Shown piece after piece: positions 1 to 5,184 of a DNA stretch of 10,127 nt (within the stretch, counting starts at the first letter, position 1; every line of letters begins with the position of its first letter). The stretch is from the NCBI GenBank assembly GCA_016866915.1, contig VGKR01000017.1:1-10127 (forward strand). Reading direction: 5' to 3'. A model generated the notes under the pieces. That model was not told where the DNA came from. It did not search any database and worked only from the letters and a program-made list of their open reading frames with translations. Source of the stretch: Candidatus Pacearchaeota archaeon. GTDB lineage: Archaea; Nanobdellota; Nanobdellia; Pacearchaeales; GW2011-AR1. The position numbers were made by a program, and so were the translations under genes.

Positions 1-1153
1 TTTTTAATTTAGTTTCAAATAAAAGCAAATCCATGCCTAATATTAAAAATATCCCTAAAGCAAAGCCAACATCATTAAAACTATTAATAACAGTCAGAAT
101 ATTCTGGAATTTAGCTATTTCGATTATTATTCCAGTTATTAAAAACGAACCGAGAATAGCAAAATTCTTCTTTTTGCCGATATTAAACAGAAAAGCAAGG
201 AAACTAGCTAAACCAATCACCATATAAATATATCTATAACCACCCCATGTCCAAGACATTGCACCGGTGAATAAACCAGCAAGCAAACCATAAAGTATTA
301 TTTTTCTTTTAGCTTTCTTTTTGTCTTTTCCTTCTGAATTCAGATGAGATTTCCATGCTAATGCAAAAAACAAAAACGCAAACCAGAACCAAACCATACC
401 CAGGCTTTCTAATTCAGGAATACCTGCAGCTGTTCTATGAAGCATAGTTGGAACAAAAGCATAAAGAAAACTAGCTAGAATTGCACCAATTAATGCTTTT
501 TTCTCTGATAATTTAAATGAAAATAAAACATAAACAAAAAAGAAAAATCCAACAATAGAAATTAAAAAGAAAATAACAGGAGCAATTATTCCAGCTTGAG
601 TAACAGAATATTCTCCAAAAAGATTCATACTCTTGTAAATCCCAACAATTGCCCAAGGCATGAGACTGCTATGAATGTAACTGCTAGTACCTAAGGGAGC
701 ATATCTCATCATATCTGTCTTTCCAATATTTTTTCCTTCAACAATTTCATAAGCATTTCTTAGAAAAAGAAAAGGATCAAGATCAGGACCTAAAACAGGT
801 TCTCCTGTAGCTGCATTAACTAAATTTGGTATATTAGATGTCCTTACTATCGCGGTAGTAATCAGAAGCCATAAAATAATAGGAAGAAACATTAATTTCC
901 ATTTTTCAAAATAAGCAAGTACTCCTGATACAATAAAAACTATTCCGGAAAACAGCCATAATCCAGAAGAAAAGAGAGTTACAATTGAAGTTAAAAAACC
1001 CATTTTTGAAGAAAGCTCAAGAATATTCAAAAGCCAGATAATAATCGAAATCAAAGCAAGCAAATTAAAGACCAGCACAAACTTATTTTTTAAAAAATAC
1101 TTCTTAATAGACTCTAAACTCTGAGCATTGATTGTGATTGTATCTTTTGCCAT
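1..1153 (-). CDS. aglB: Oligosaccharyltransferase AglB/STT3 (N-terminal 384 residues; C-terminus cut by window edge)
   Basis: This would be the membrane enzyme that moves lipid-linked glycan onto Asn of exported proteins. The frame is open from ATG at 1153 to the left edge, giving 384 residues and no stop, so the C-terminal catalytic-support domain (WWDYG region) lies outside. Hydrophobic segments fall at about 24-45, 52-80, 87-103, 188-211, 221-236, 253-267, 285-298 and 308-324. The first acidic motif is D124-L-D126-P, followed by FLFLRNA, as in STT3 (DPYYHxR type). The second is R240-T-A-A-G-I-P-E247-L-E249, in the place of the family's AG..DNE. The segment W301-T-W-G-G-Y matches the conserved STT3 W-x-GG-Y stretch. 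The first DxD sits about 70-80 residues later than is usual, so there is an N-terminal membrane extension. The gene lies 54 bp downstream of the GlcNAc-1-P transferase gene, a pathway partner. The fold assignment is strong; the glycan and lipid carrier are unknown. Confidence 0.85.
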   Translation of the reverse strand, partial: MAKDTITINAQSLESIKKYFLKNKFVLVFNLLALISIIIWLLNILELSSKMGFLTSIVTLFSSGLWLFSGIVFIVSGVLAYFEKWKLMFLPIILWLLITTAIVRTSNIPNLVNAATGEPVLGPDLDPFLFLRNAYEIVEGKNIGKTDMMRYAPLGTSSYIHSSLMPWAIVGIYKSMNLFGEYSVTQAGIIAPVIFFLISIVGFFFFVYVLFSFKLSEKKALIGAILASFLYAFVPTMLHRTAAGIPELESLGMVWFWFAFLFFALAWKSHLNSEGKDKKKAKRKIILYGLLAGLFTGAMSWTWGGYRYIYMVIGLASFLAFLFNIGKKKNFAILGSFLITGIIIEIAKFQNILTVINSFNDVGFALGIFLILGMDLLLFETKLK

Positions 1154-1207
1154 GTTATTTTTTATTATCTAATTTGCAAGGAAAAAACAGTTTAAAACCT
1201 TTATTAA

Positions 1208-2212
1208 TCATAAAAAGATAAGACATGCAAGAATTATTATAAATATTTGAAATCCATGAATCAGATAAACAACATCTTTTTCATAAACTTTCTTGCTAGA
1301 TTTTATTCTCTTTAGCACATAAATAGCTAAATGCTCTAATCCATATATTTTTGAATAAGGAAGTTCAAGACTATTATCTTTATTCGGTTTTCCGAAAGAT
1401 TGTTTTTCTAATTTTCCTCTTAATTTTAATCCAACTTCAATTATATATGGAATAAAGACAAATATGGCAATTCTCTCAAAATTTCCTAAAATTGCCATTC
1501 CAGCTATTAAAGCTCCAATAGCCCAGGTTAAAGAATCACCTGGAAAAATTTTCGCAGGGAATTTGTTATAAAAAAGAAAACCCACTAATGCAGCAACCAT
1601 TGTTAATCCAACAAGTCCTAACCAGAGAGTTCCGGTTATATATGCAACAAGAGATAAAAATCCTATAATCAAAATACCTTGCCCTGTTTCTAATCCATTA
1701 TAACCTGCTAAAAAATTATAAGTTGTTGCAGCTCCGACAACTCCAAGAGGAATTAAAACTAGGGGATATAAAAGTCCTAAATTAATAGCCCCAATAAGAG
1801 GAAGATGAATAACAGAACCTCCAGCATTTATAACAACAAGAGGAATAGATGCAACAAATGCAAGCAAAAGCCGGGTTCTTCTTGAAAGCCCCTTATTTTT
1901 CCAACCAAATAAATCATCAACAATTCCAATCATTGTAAATAATAACACTACACTAAGAAGCGCAAAGATTTCAAGACTTATTGTAGGTTCTCTGAAGAAA
2001 AAAGTTCTTGTAGCAATATAATACAAGATACCAATTGCAAAAGCCATAACAACAACAATTCCGCCTGAACCAGCAACATTCTTCAATTTCTTGGATTTAT
2101 TCATATCTTCCCAAACAAGCCCTGCTTTGCTTGCTTTTCTTATCCAGAAGGGAATTGTGATAAATGTTAAAGTAAAACTGATAATCAAAGAGAAAAGCAA
2201 TACGATACTCAT
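1208..2212 (-). CDS. aglH: UDP-GlcNAc:polyprenyl-phosphate GlcNAc-1-phosphate transferase (DPAGT1/AglH-type, glycosyltransferase family 4)
   Basis: A polytopic enzyme that would load the first sugar phosphate onto dolichyl phosphate, the opening step of N-glycan assembly. It has 334 residues and about ten hydrophobic segments. The family motifs occur in order: D36-M-N-K followed by V46-A-G-S-G-G (substrate-loop region), D99-D100-L-F-G (metal-binding DDxxG), N166-F-L-A-G-Y-N172-G-L-E175-T-G-Q, and F223-P-G-D226-S. The AG.NGLE.GQ wording is that of eukaryotic GPT/DPAGT1 and archaeal AglH, not of bacterial MraY/WecA (NAFNxxDGxDG). Length is slightly below eukaryotic DPAGT1. ATG at 2212 is favoured because a TATA-like element is centred 25 bp upstream and there is no SD, which fits leaderless initiation. 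aglB follows 54 bp downstream, so the two may be co-transcribed. The sugar (GlcNAc versus another HexNAc) is inferred from the family. Confidence 0.87.
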   Translation of the reverse strand: MSIVLLFSLIISFTLTFITIPFWIRKASKAGLVWEDMNKSKKLKNVAGSGGIVVVMAFAIGILYYIATRTFFFREPTISLEIFALLSVVLLFTMIGIVDDLFGWKNKGLSRRTRLLLAFVASIPLVVINAGGSVIHLPLIGAINLGLLYPLVLIPLGVVGAATTYNFLAGYNGLETGQGILIIGFLSLVAYITGTLWLGLVGLTMVAALVGFLFYNKFPAKIFPGDSLTWAIGALIAGMAILGNFERIAIFVFIPYIIEVGLKLRGKLEKQSFGKPNKDNSLELPYSKIYGLEHLAIYVLKRIKSSKKVYEKDVVYLIHGFQIFIIILACLIFL

Positions 2213-2231
2213 AGAAATAACAAGAATATTT

Positions 2232-2242
2232 TATTTTTAAAT
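2232..2242 (-). promoter_or_regulatory. TATA-box-like element of the aglH gene
   Basis: On the minus strand the 9-mer TTTAAAAAT (2233-2241) is centred 25 bp before the ATG at 2212. That is the archaeal distance from TATA box to transcription start, which would put the start on or next to the ATG (leaderless). The same 9-mer is at the same distance before the SpoIIM gene. Preceding bases are purine-containing but give no clear BRE. Confidence 0.5.
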
Positions 2243-2258
2243 CTTATAGAAACGAATT

Positions 2259-3128
2259 TCATATAAATAACAGAGGAGTGAAATAAACTTCTATAAGTGC
2301 AGCTACGAAGATTATAACTAAAGCAATAAACAACAAAAGAACAATGTTTTCAAAAACATGAAGAAATCTTTTACCTTGAATTCCATGCTTTAAAACACAC
2401 ACACCAAAAATTCCGCCTGCAAGAGCTGTTATGAAATAAGCCGCAATTTCAGGAAAACCGTGAATCATATATCTAGCTACTCCCAAGGGTATTTCTTTTA
2501 TCTGATGTTGTGTAAAAATAGCTATTGCAGCAGCAATAACACTTGCATTCCACGCAAGAACAAATATAGCTCCTGCACCAAAAATTAAAGATAATAATAA
2601 AGTAAATATCATAACATAAACATTATTTGAAATAATAGAAAGAAGTCTTATCTCTTTTGTTACAGCCCCCGTAACGCCAGAAGATATATCTGTTTTAGAA
2701 AAATCATATCTATCTACACATGCTTCAAGATTTCCAGGACTGTTTATTCTGCAATATGTTTCTATTTGCGCATTAAACAAACTTGAATCTGAAAGAAGAA
2801 TATACCAGAACGAGAAAGCTAAAATAAAACCAAGAAAAAGCCACATAAACGCAAAAATAGCATCTTTATGAGCTTTCCATACATGCATAAAACCAAAAAC
2901 CTGCTCATCTTCTGCTTCTTCTTTTTTTATAATGAAATACATGAATGGAAGAGAAAACATAACACAAAACAAAACCACTATCATTCCAGAATATTGCGAA
3001 AGAACCACATCACTCGCAAAAAACCATTTGGCAAACAAAAGAGAAAGAGAGCCATAAATAAGTCCGATAAAAAACATTTTCCAAGGACCTTTTTCAACTC
3101 TTCTTGGATTAATCATACTTTCAAGCAT
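2259..3128 (-). CDS. SpoIIM/DUF95-family integral membrane protein
   Basis: A 289-residue polytopic membrane protein with hydrophobic segments at about 17-36, 47-67, 90-112, 168-205, 222-247 and 262-286. The C-terminal half carries the SpoIIM/DUF95 signature: N168-N169-V-Y-V-M-I-F, then G184-A-G-A-I-F-V-L-A-W-N194, then the H223-G-F-P-E-I-A-A-Y block followed by a Gly-rich helix (A-G-G-I-F-G). Archaea do not sporulate; the bacterial homologue takes part in membrane remodelling and cell-wall processing during engulfment, and the archaeal role is unknown. The loop at about 113-162 contains C126 and C137 and may face outside. ATG at 3128 is chosen because a TATA element lies about 25 bp upstream; Met5 is an alternative. 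The aglH gene follows after 46 bp but has its own TATA-like element, so a shared transcript is not certain. Family call is good; function is open. Confidence 0.8.
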   Translation of the reverse strand: MLESMINPRRVEKGPWKMFFIGLIYGSLSLLFAKWFFASDVVLSQYSGMIVVLFCVMFSLPFMYFIIKKEEAEDEQVFGFMHVWKAHKDAIFAFMWLFLGFILAFSFWYILLSDSSLFNAQIETYCRINSPGNLEACVDRYDFSKTDISSGVTGAVTKEIRLLSIISNNVYVMIFTLLLSLIFGAGAIFVLAWNASVIAAAIAIFTQHQIKEIPLGVARYMIHGFPEIAAYFITALAGGIFGVCVLKHGIQGKRFLHVFENIVLLLFIALVIIFVAALIEVYFTPLLFI

Positions 3129-3148
3129 AGAGAGAAGAAAAAAAGAGA

Positions 3149-3159
3149 ATTTTTAAACT
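3149..3159. promoter_or_regulatory. Shared TATA element of a divergent gene pair
   Basis: The 50-bp gap between the SpoIIM gene (minus, ATG at 3128) and the R15P isomerase gene (plus, ATG at 3179) contains one palindromic TTTAAA core at 3152-3157 within ATTTTTAAACT. Its centre is about 26 bp from one start codon and about 25 bp from the other. Read on either strand it gives an acceptable archaeal TATA box placing transcription start at or next to the ATG. Neither start has an SD of the usual strength and spacing (the plus gene is preceded by ATTCCTCCC). I infer one bidirectional TBP site with two leaderless transcripts. Confidence 0.55.
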
Positions 3160-3178
3160 TTCTTGCTTTATTCCTCCC

Positions 3179-4048
3179 ATGAATAAAAGAGGAAATTCTT
3201 CAAAAGTTAGTTCTATCAAAAAAAATTTAAGAATTTTTAATAAAACTGTAGAAGATATAAAGAGAATTAAAATTCAGGGAGCAAGAAATATCGCAAAAGC
3301 AGCTCTGAAAGCATACTCCTTAAATCCAACACTCAAAGCAAAAAGAATTCTTTTGAATTCTCGTCCAACAGAACCTATGATGGAAAATGTCTTAAATCTC
3401 GCAGATAAATATCCTTACTCTAAAATTCTTACTCATTTCGATAAAACTCAAGAAAGAATAAATAAATATCTTTTTCCTCTAATAAAAAGAAACTCTATAA
3501 TCTTTACACATTGCCATTCTACAAATGTTTCCAATGCTTTAATTAATGCAAGAAAAAAGGGAAAAATATTTGAAGTTTATCTAACAGAAACCCGCCCATT
3601 ATTTCAAGGAAGAAAAACAGCAAAAATACTTAGGAAAGCAGGAATAAAAGTGACTTTGTTTGTTGATTCAGCGGTATGTGTTGCTTTGTCAAAAAAACAG
3701 AGAACAAAAAAGGTAAATAGAATATTTTTAGGAGCAGATGCTTTAACTCCAAAAGGAATAATAAATAAAATTGGTTCTGAAACCATTGCAAATCTGGCAA
3801 AGCAGAAAAAAATACTACTTTATATTGTCGCAGATTCCTGGAAATTCACAAGAAAAAAAATTAAGATTGAGCAAAGAGCATTAAATGAAATTTGGGATAA
3901 GGCTCCAAGGAATATAAAAATAAAAAATCCAGCTTTTGAATTTGTTGATAAAAAATATCTTACTGGAATAATAACAGAATTTGGTTTAATGAAATATGGA
4001 AATTTTTTAGATAAAATAGATAAGTTCAATAAAATCCCCCTAGTCTAA
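3179..4048 (+). CDS. Ribose-1,5-bisphosphate isomerase-like protein (eIF2B alpha/beta/delta superfamily)
   Basis: A 289-residue cytoplasmic protein of the eIF2B/MtnA/R15P-isomerase superfamily. In archaea R15P isomerase turns ribose-1,5-bisphosphate into ribulose-1,5-bisphosphate, between AMP phosphorylase and type III RuBisCO in nucleotide salvage. The N-terminal helical part holds I32-Q-G-A-R-N-I-A-K-A-A and S61-R-P-T. The Rossmann-like part holds T110-H-C112-H-S, E137-T-R-P with Q143-G-R, D163-S-A, G185-A-D187-A and N196-K197. C112 and D187 sit where the isomerases have their catalytic Cys and Asp, which argues for an enzyme and against a purely regulatory eIF2B-like subunit. Length is a little short of the roughly 320 residues of studied R15P isomerases. 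It is the only plus-strand gene in the window and its stop lies 1 bp from the stop of convergent pfdA. Substrate (R15P versus methylthioribose-1-P) is inferred. Confidence 0.8.
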   Translation: MNKRGNSSKVSSIKKNLRIFNKTVEDIKRIKIQGARNIAKAALKAYSLNPTLKAKRILLNSRPTEPMMENVLNLADKYPYSKILTHFDKTQERINKYLFPLIKRNSIIFTHCHSTNVSNALINARKKGKIFEVYLTETRPLFQGRKTAKILRKAGIKVTLFVDSAVCVALSKKQRTKKVNRIFLGADALTPKGIINKIGSETIANLAKQKKILLYIVADSWKFTRKKIKIEQRALNEIWDKAPRNIKIKNPAFEFVDKKYLTGIITEFGLMKYGNFLDKIDKFNKIPLV

Positions 4049-4049
4049 A

Positions 4050-4073
4050 TTATTTTTCTTTATTTTCTCTTGC
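4050..4073 (+). terminator. Possible U-rich termination tract of the R15P isomerase gene
   Basis: Directly after the TAA at 4046-4048 the plus strand is T-rich with several T runs of 4-5. Archaeal RNA polymerase can terminate on U-rich stretches without a hairpin. The stretch is also the 3' end of convergent pfdA, whose A-rich lysine codons explain the same composition, so support is weak. Confidence 0.25.
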
Positions 4074-4448
4074 TGAAAGAAGAAGACTTATCATTTCTTT
4101 GTTAATTTCTTCAAGTTTTTCTTCTAATTCTTTTTTAATTTCTTGAAGTTTTTTAATCTGCTCTCCTATAATCTTTTTTGTTTCAGGAATATCTTTTTTT
4201 ACAAAATTCTTTCCTCCAACATCAAGAATAAGCTCTTCTGAAATAAGCTGGGCTTTCACAAAAATTCCCTTGCCAATAGAAGCAAGAATCTCTTTTCCTT
4301 TTGAATCTTTTATATCATTCAATCCTAAATTAAGTGATTCTAAATAAACTAAACTTTCTTTCACAGCTGAAAGTTGCTGCCGAAGATTCTCAATATGCTG
4401 CTCAAACATGCTGATTTTAAATAAAAGTTCTTGTGAATTTTTTTCCAT
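4050..4448 (-). CDS. pfdA: Prefoldin alpha subunit
   Basis: A subunit of the hexameric archaeal chaperone that captures unfolded proteins and hands them to the thermosome. It has 132 residues, normal for archaeal prefoldin alpha (about 140). Two amphipathic coiled-coil arms, at about 3-40 and 85-128, flank a beta-hairpin core at about 52-84. The core I54-L-A-S-I-G-K-G-I-F-V-K-A followed by L73-I-L-D-V-G-G-K-N-F-V is the alpha-class signature (ILVPIG.G.FVKA...VNVG..Y.V). The gene lies 35 bp downstream of DUF106 on the same strand. CAGGTAA upstream gives a partial SD (AGGT, 9 nt from ATG), and a TTTAAAATA box sits about 29 bp upstream, so it may be either co-transcribed or independently started. 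Its 3' end nearly touches the convergent gene. Confidence 0.88.
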   Translation of the reverse strand: MEKNSQELLFKISMFEQHIENLRQQLSAVKESLVYLESLNLGLNDIKDSKGKEILASIGKGIFVKAQLISEELILDVGGKNFVKKDIPETKKIIGEQIKKLQEIKKELEEKLEEINKEMISLLLSARENKEK

Positions 4449-4472
4449 TTAAATTACCTGGCGCTTAATTAA

Positions 4473-4481
4473 TATTTTAAA
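4473..4481 (-). promoter_or_regulatory. Possible TATA element before pfdA
   Basis: TTTAAAATA on the minus strand is centred about 29 bp before the pfdA ATG, just past the DUF106 stop codon. The local sequence is extremely AT-rich, so chance is a serious alternative. Confidence 0.25.
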
Positions 4482-4483
4482 TT

Positions 4484-5020
4484 TTATACAACATTCATAA
4501 TTTTTCTGAGAATAGAACCTAAAATTAGTGTTCCTAAAAGATAAAACCAAAACCAACTCAAAAAACCAAAGAATTTAGGATCTCCTAATGCACTGAAGAA
4601 ATCCATAAACCATCTAAAAAATAAAATCAGAGGAATTGCAGTGTAAACAATTGACCGCATACTCACTTTCATCATCTTTGGAAGAAATTCAAACTGTTTC
4701 TTTTGAAGCTCCATAAGTTTTTCTGGATGTTCTTTCACTTTCTTCATTTCTTCCTGAAGTTCTTTTTGCTCTTTCTTCATTTCTCTAAGTGTTTTTTGAT
4801 CTGTTAGATATTTTTGAGCAAGTGTCATAATAAGCGAAATAACCAAAATAATGAAAAACATACCAACAAGAAGATTTCCTTGAAGAAGCACACCTGCTGT
4901 AGGATCAAGAATTATGTGAACAAAATTTTTTATAACAGGAAAACTTTCCCAAAATAGAGCAATCATTACAGAAACAAACATTACAATAAAAATTCCCCTA
5001 AAACTTCCTTCTTTATTCAT
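4484..5020 (-). CDS. DUF106 membrane protein insertase (EMC3/TMCO1/YidC-related, Oxa1 superfamily)
   Basis: A 178-residue membrane protein of the archaeal DUF106 family, distant relatives of YidC, EMC3 and TMCO1 that help insert membrane proteins near the translocon. Hydrophobic segments lie at about 9-30, 47-68, 122-139 and 151-170. Between the second and third is a charged cytoplasmic coiled coil (about 72-112) with K70-Y-L-T-D-Q-K and P99-E-K-L-M-E-L-Q-K-K-Q, then a Met-rich amphipathic stretch F112-L-P-K-M-M-K-V-S-M-R leading into Y126-T-A-I-P-L-I-L-F-F-R-W-F. This order is the DUF106 pattern. It follows secY, its usual archaeal neighbour, but with a 164-bp gap and no adk between. ATG at 5020 has no SD; it overlaps the TGA of an upstream mini-ORF in an ATGA arrangement, suggesting coupled translation. 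A small palindrome (5021-5034) abuts the start codon. Confidence 0.85.
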   Translation of the reverse strand: MNKEGSFRGIFIVMFVSVMIALFWESFPVIKNFVHIILDPTAGVLLQGNLLVGMFFIILVISLIMTLAQKYLTDQKTLREMKKEQKELQEEMKKVKEHPEKLMELQKKQFEFLPKMMKVSMRSIVYTAIPLILFFRWFMDFFSALGDPKFFGFLSWFWFYLLGTLILGSILRKIMNVV

Positions 5021-5070
5021 CTTAACTTGTTAAGGGAATTATACAAAATTCCTAATTTTAGTTTATTCAT
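5017..5070 (-). CDS. Putative leader mini-ORF 2 (17 aa), overlapping the DUF106 start
   Basis: ATG at 5070 opens a 17-codon frame, MNKLKLGILYNSLNKLR, whose TGA overlaps the DUF106 ATG by the ATGA arrangement used between the ribosomal genes in this window. Its first eleven codons match those of mini-ORF 1 at 28 of 33 bases without gaps. It has no SD of its own and would depend on ribosomes finishing mini-ORF 1, whose stop lies inside it (8-nt overlap). It could be a coupling or attenuating leader, or merely a relic of a tandem duplication. No family recognised. Confidence 0.35.
   Translation of the reverse strand: MNKLKLGILYNSLNKLR
5021..5034. repeat. Small palindrome directly before the DUF106 start codon
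   Basis: CTTAAC-TT-GTTAAG on the plus strand is a perfect inverted repeat that ends at the base before the DUF106 ATG. As RNA it could form a weak 5-bp stem with a 4-nt loop. It overlaps the last codons of mini-ORF 2, so translating ribosomes would melt it. Confidence 0.5.
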
Positions 5071-5113
5071 TTTTAAATGGATTATACCAAATCTTTGATT
5101 TTAGTTTATTCAT
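5035..5113. repeat. Imperfect tandem direct repeat, about 35 bp, period 43 bp
   Basis: Copy one (5035-5070) and copy two (5079-5113) share GGATTATAC followed, after a variable patch, by the identical 16-mer ATTTTAGTTTATTCAT. The copies differ at five substitutions and one indel. On the minus strand each copy begins with ATGAATAAACTAAAAT, so the repeat is also the start of the two mini-ORFs. The DUF106 start (ATGAATAAAG, at 5020) resembles it again 50 bp further on. Confidence 0.75.
5063..5113 (-). CDS. Putative leader mini-ORF 1 (16 aa) with its own Shine-Dalgarno
   Basis: ATG at 5113 opens a 16-codon frame, MNKLKSKIWYNPFKNE, ending in TAA at 5065-5063, inside the start region of mini-ORF 2. 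It is preceded by AAGGAG at 5122-5127, 8 nt from the ATG, the only recognisable SD between secY and DUF106. Peptide positions 1-5 (MNKLK), 8 (I) and 10-11 (YN) are shared with mini-ORF 2. Translation is plausible but unproven at this length. Confidence 0.4.
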   Translation of the reverse strand: MNKLKSKIWYNPFKNE

Positions 5114-5121
5114 GCGTTTTT

Positions 5122-5127
5122 CTCCTT
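5122..5127 (-). promoter_or_regulatory. Shine-Dalgarno of mini-ORF 1
   Basis: AAGGAG on the minus strand ends 8 nt before the ATG at 5113. It is the only SD of this quality in the secY-DUF106 gap and points ribosomes to the mini-ORF and not to DUF106 itself. Confidence 0.5.
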
Positions 5128-5141
5128 TTTCCTTATAATCG

Positions 5142-5161
5142 AAACAAAGAAAACTTTGTTT
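5142..5161. terminator. Hairpin in the secY-DUF106 gap, possible end of the ribosomal operon transcript
   Basis: A perfect 8-bp inverted repeat (AAACAAAG / CTTTGTTT) with a 4-nt loop lies 23 bp downstream of the secY stop. On the minus strand the loop and second arm are U-rich (GTTTTCTTTGTTT), which could act as an archaeal terminator for the ribosomal-secY unit. The stem is AU-rich and weak, so a processing site or chance in AT-rich DNA is also possible. Confidence 0.35.
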
Positions 5162-5174
5162 TTAAATTTAAAGT
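5160..5174 (-). promoter_or_regulatory. Possible TATA element for the DUF106-pfdA unit
   Basis: ACTTTAAATTTAAAA on the minus strand is centred at about 5167. A start 25 bp downstream, near 5142, would give a leader of about 29 nt carrying the AAGGAG site before mini-ORF 1. Composition makes this only suggestive. Confidence 0.35.
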
Positions 5175-5184
5175 TTTAATTTTA

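Noticed and set aside
33..227. Plus-strand 64-codon frame
   Set aside because: It lies antisense to the well-supported aglB reading frame, has a basic composition expected from the complement, and matches no family.
1154..1207. A separate promoter for aglB (GGTTTTAAACTG, about 41 bp before the ATG)
   Set aside because: The distance would need a 15-nt leader without SD, and the AT-rich 54-bp gap makes such a match likely by chance; co-transcription with aglH is at least as plausible.
1208..2212. Bacterial-type MraY or WecA identity for the family 4 transferase
   Set aside because: The AG.NGLE.GQ motif replaces the bacterial NAFNxxDGxDG form, which points to the DPAGT1/AglH branch.
2868..3182. 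Plus-strand 104-codon frame ending just before the R15P isomerase start
   Set aside because: It is antisense to the SpoIIM-family gene, runs through its promoter region, and shows Lys/Phe/Arg low complexity with no domain.
3604..4029. Two minus-strand frames of 60 and 69 codons inside the R15P isomerase gene
   Set aside because: They are the complement of conserved isomerase motifs (including the GAD segment) and have no start signals.
3179..4048. Translation factor eIF2B/aIF2B regulatory subunit
   Set aside because: The catalytic Cys and Asp of the sugar-phosphate isomerases are both retained, so an enzyme is more likely, although the superfamily is shared.
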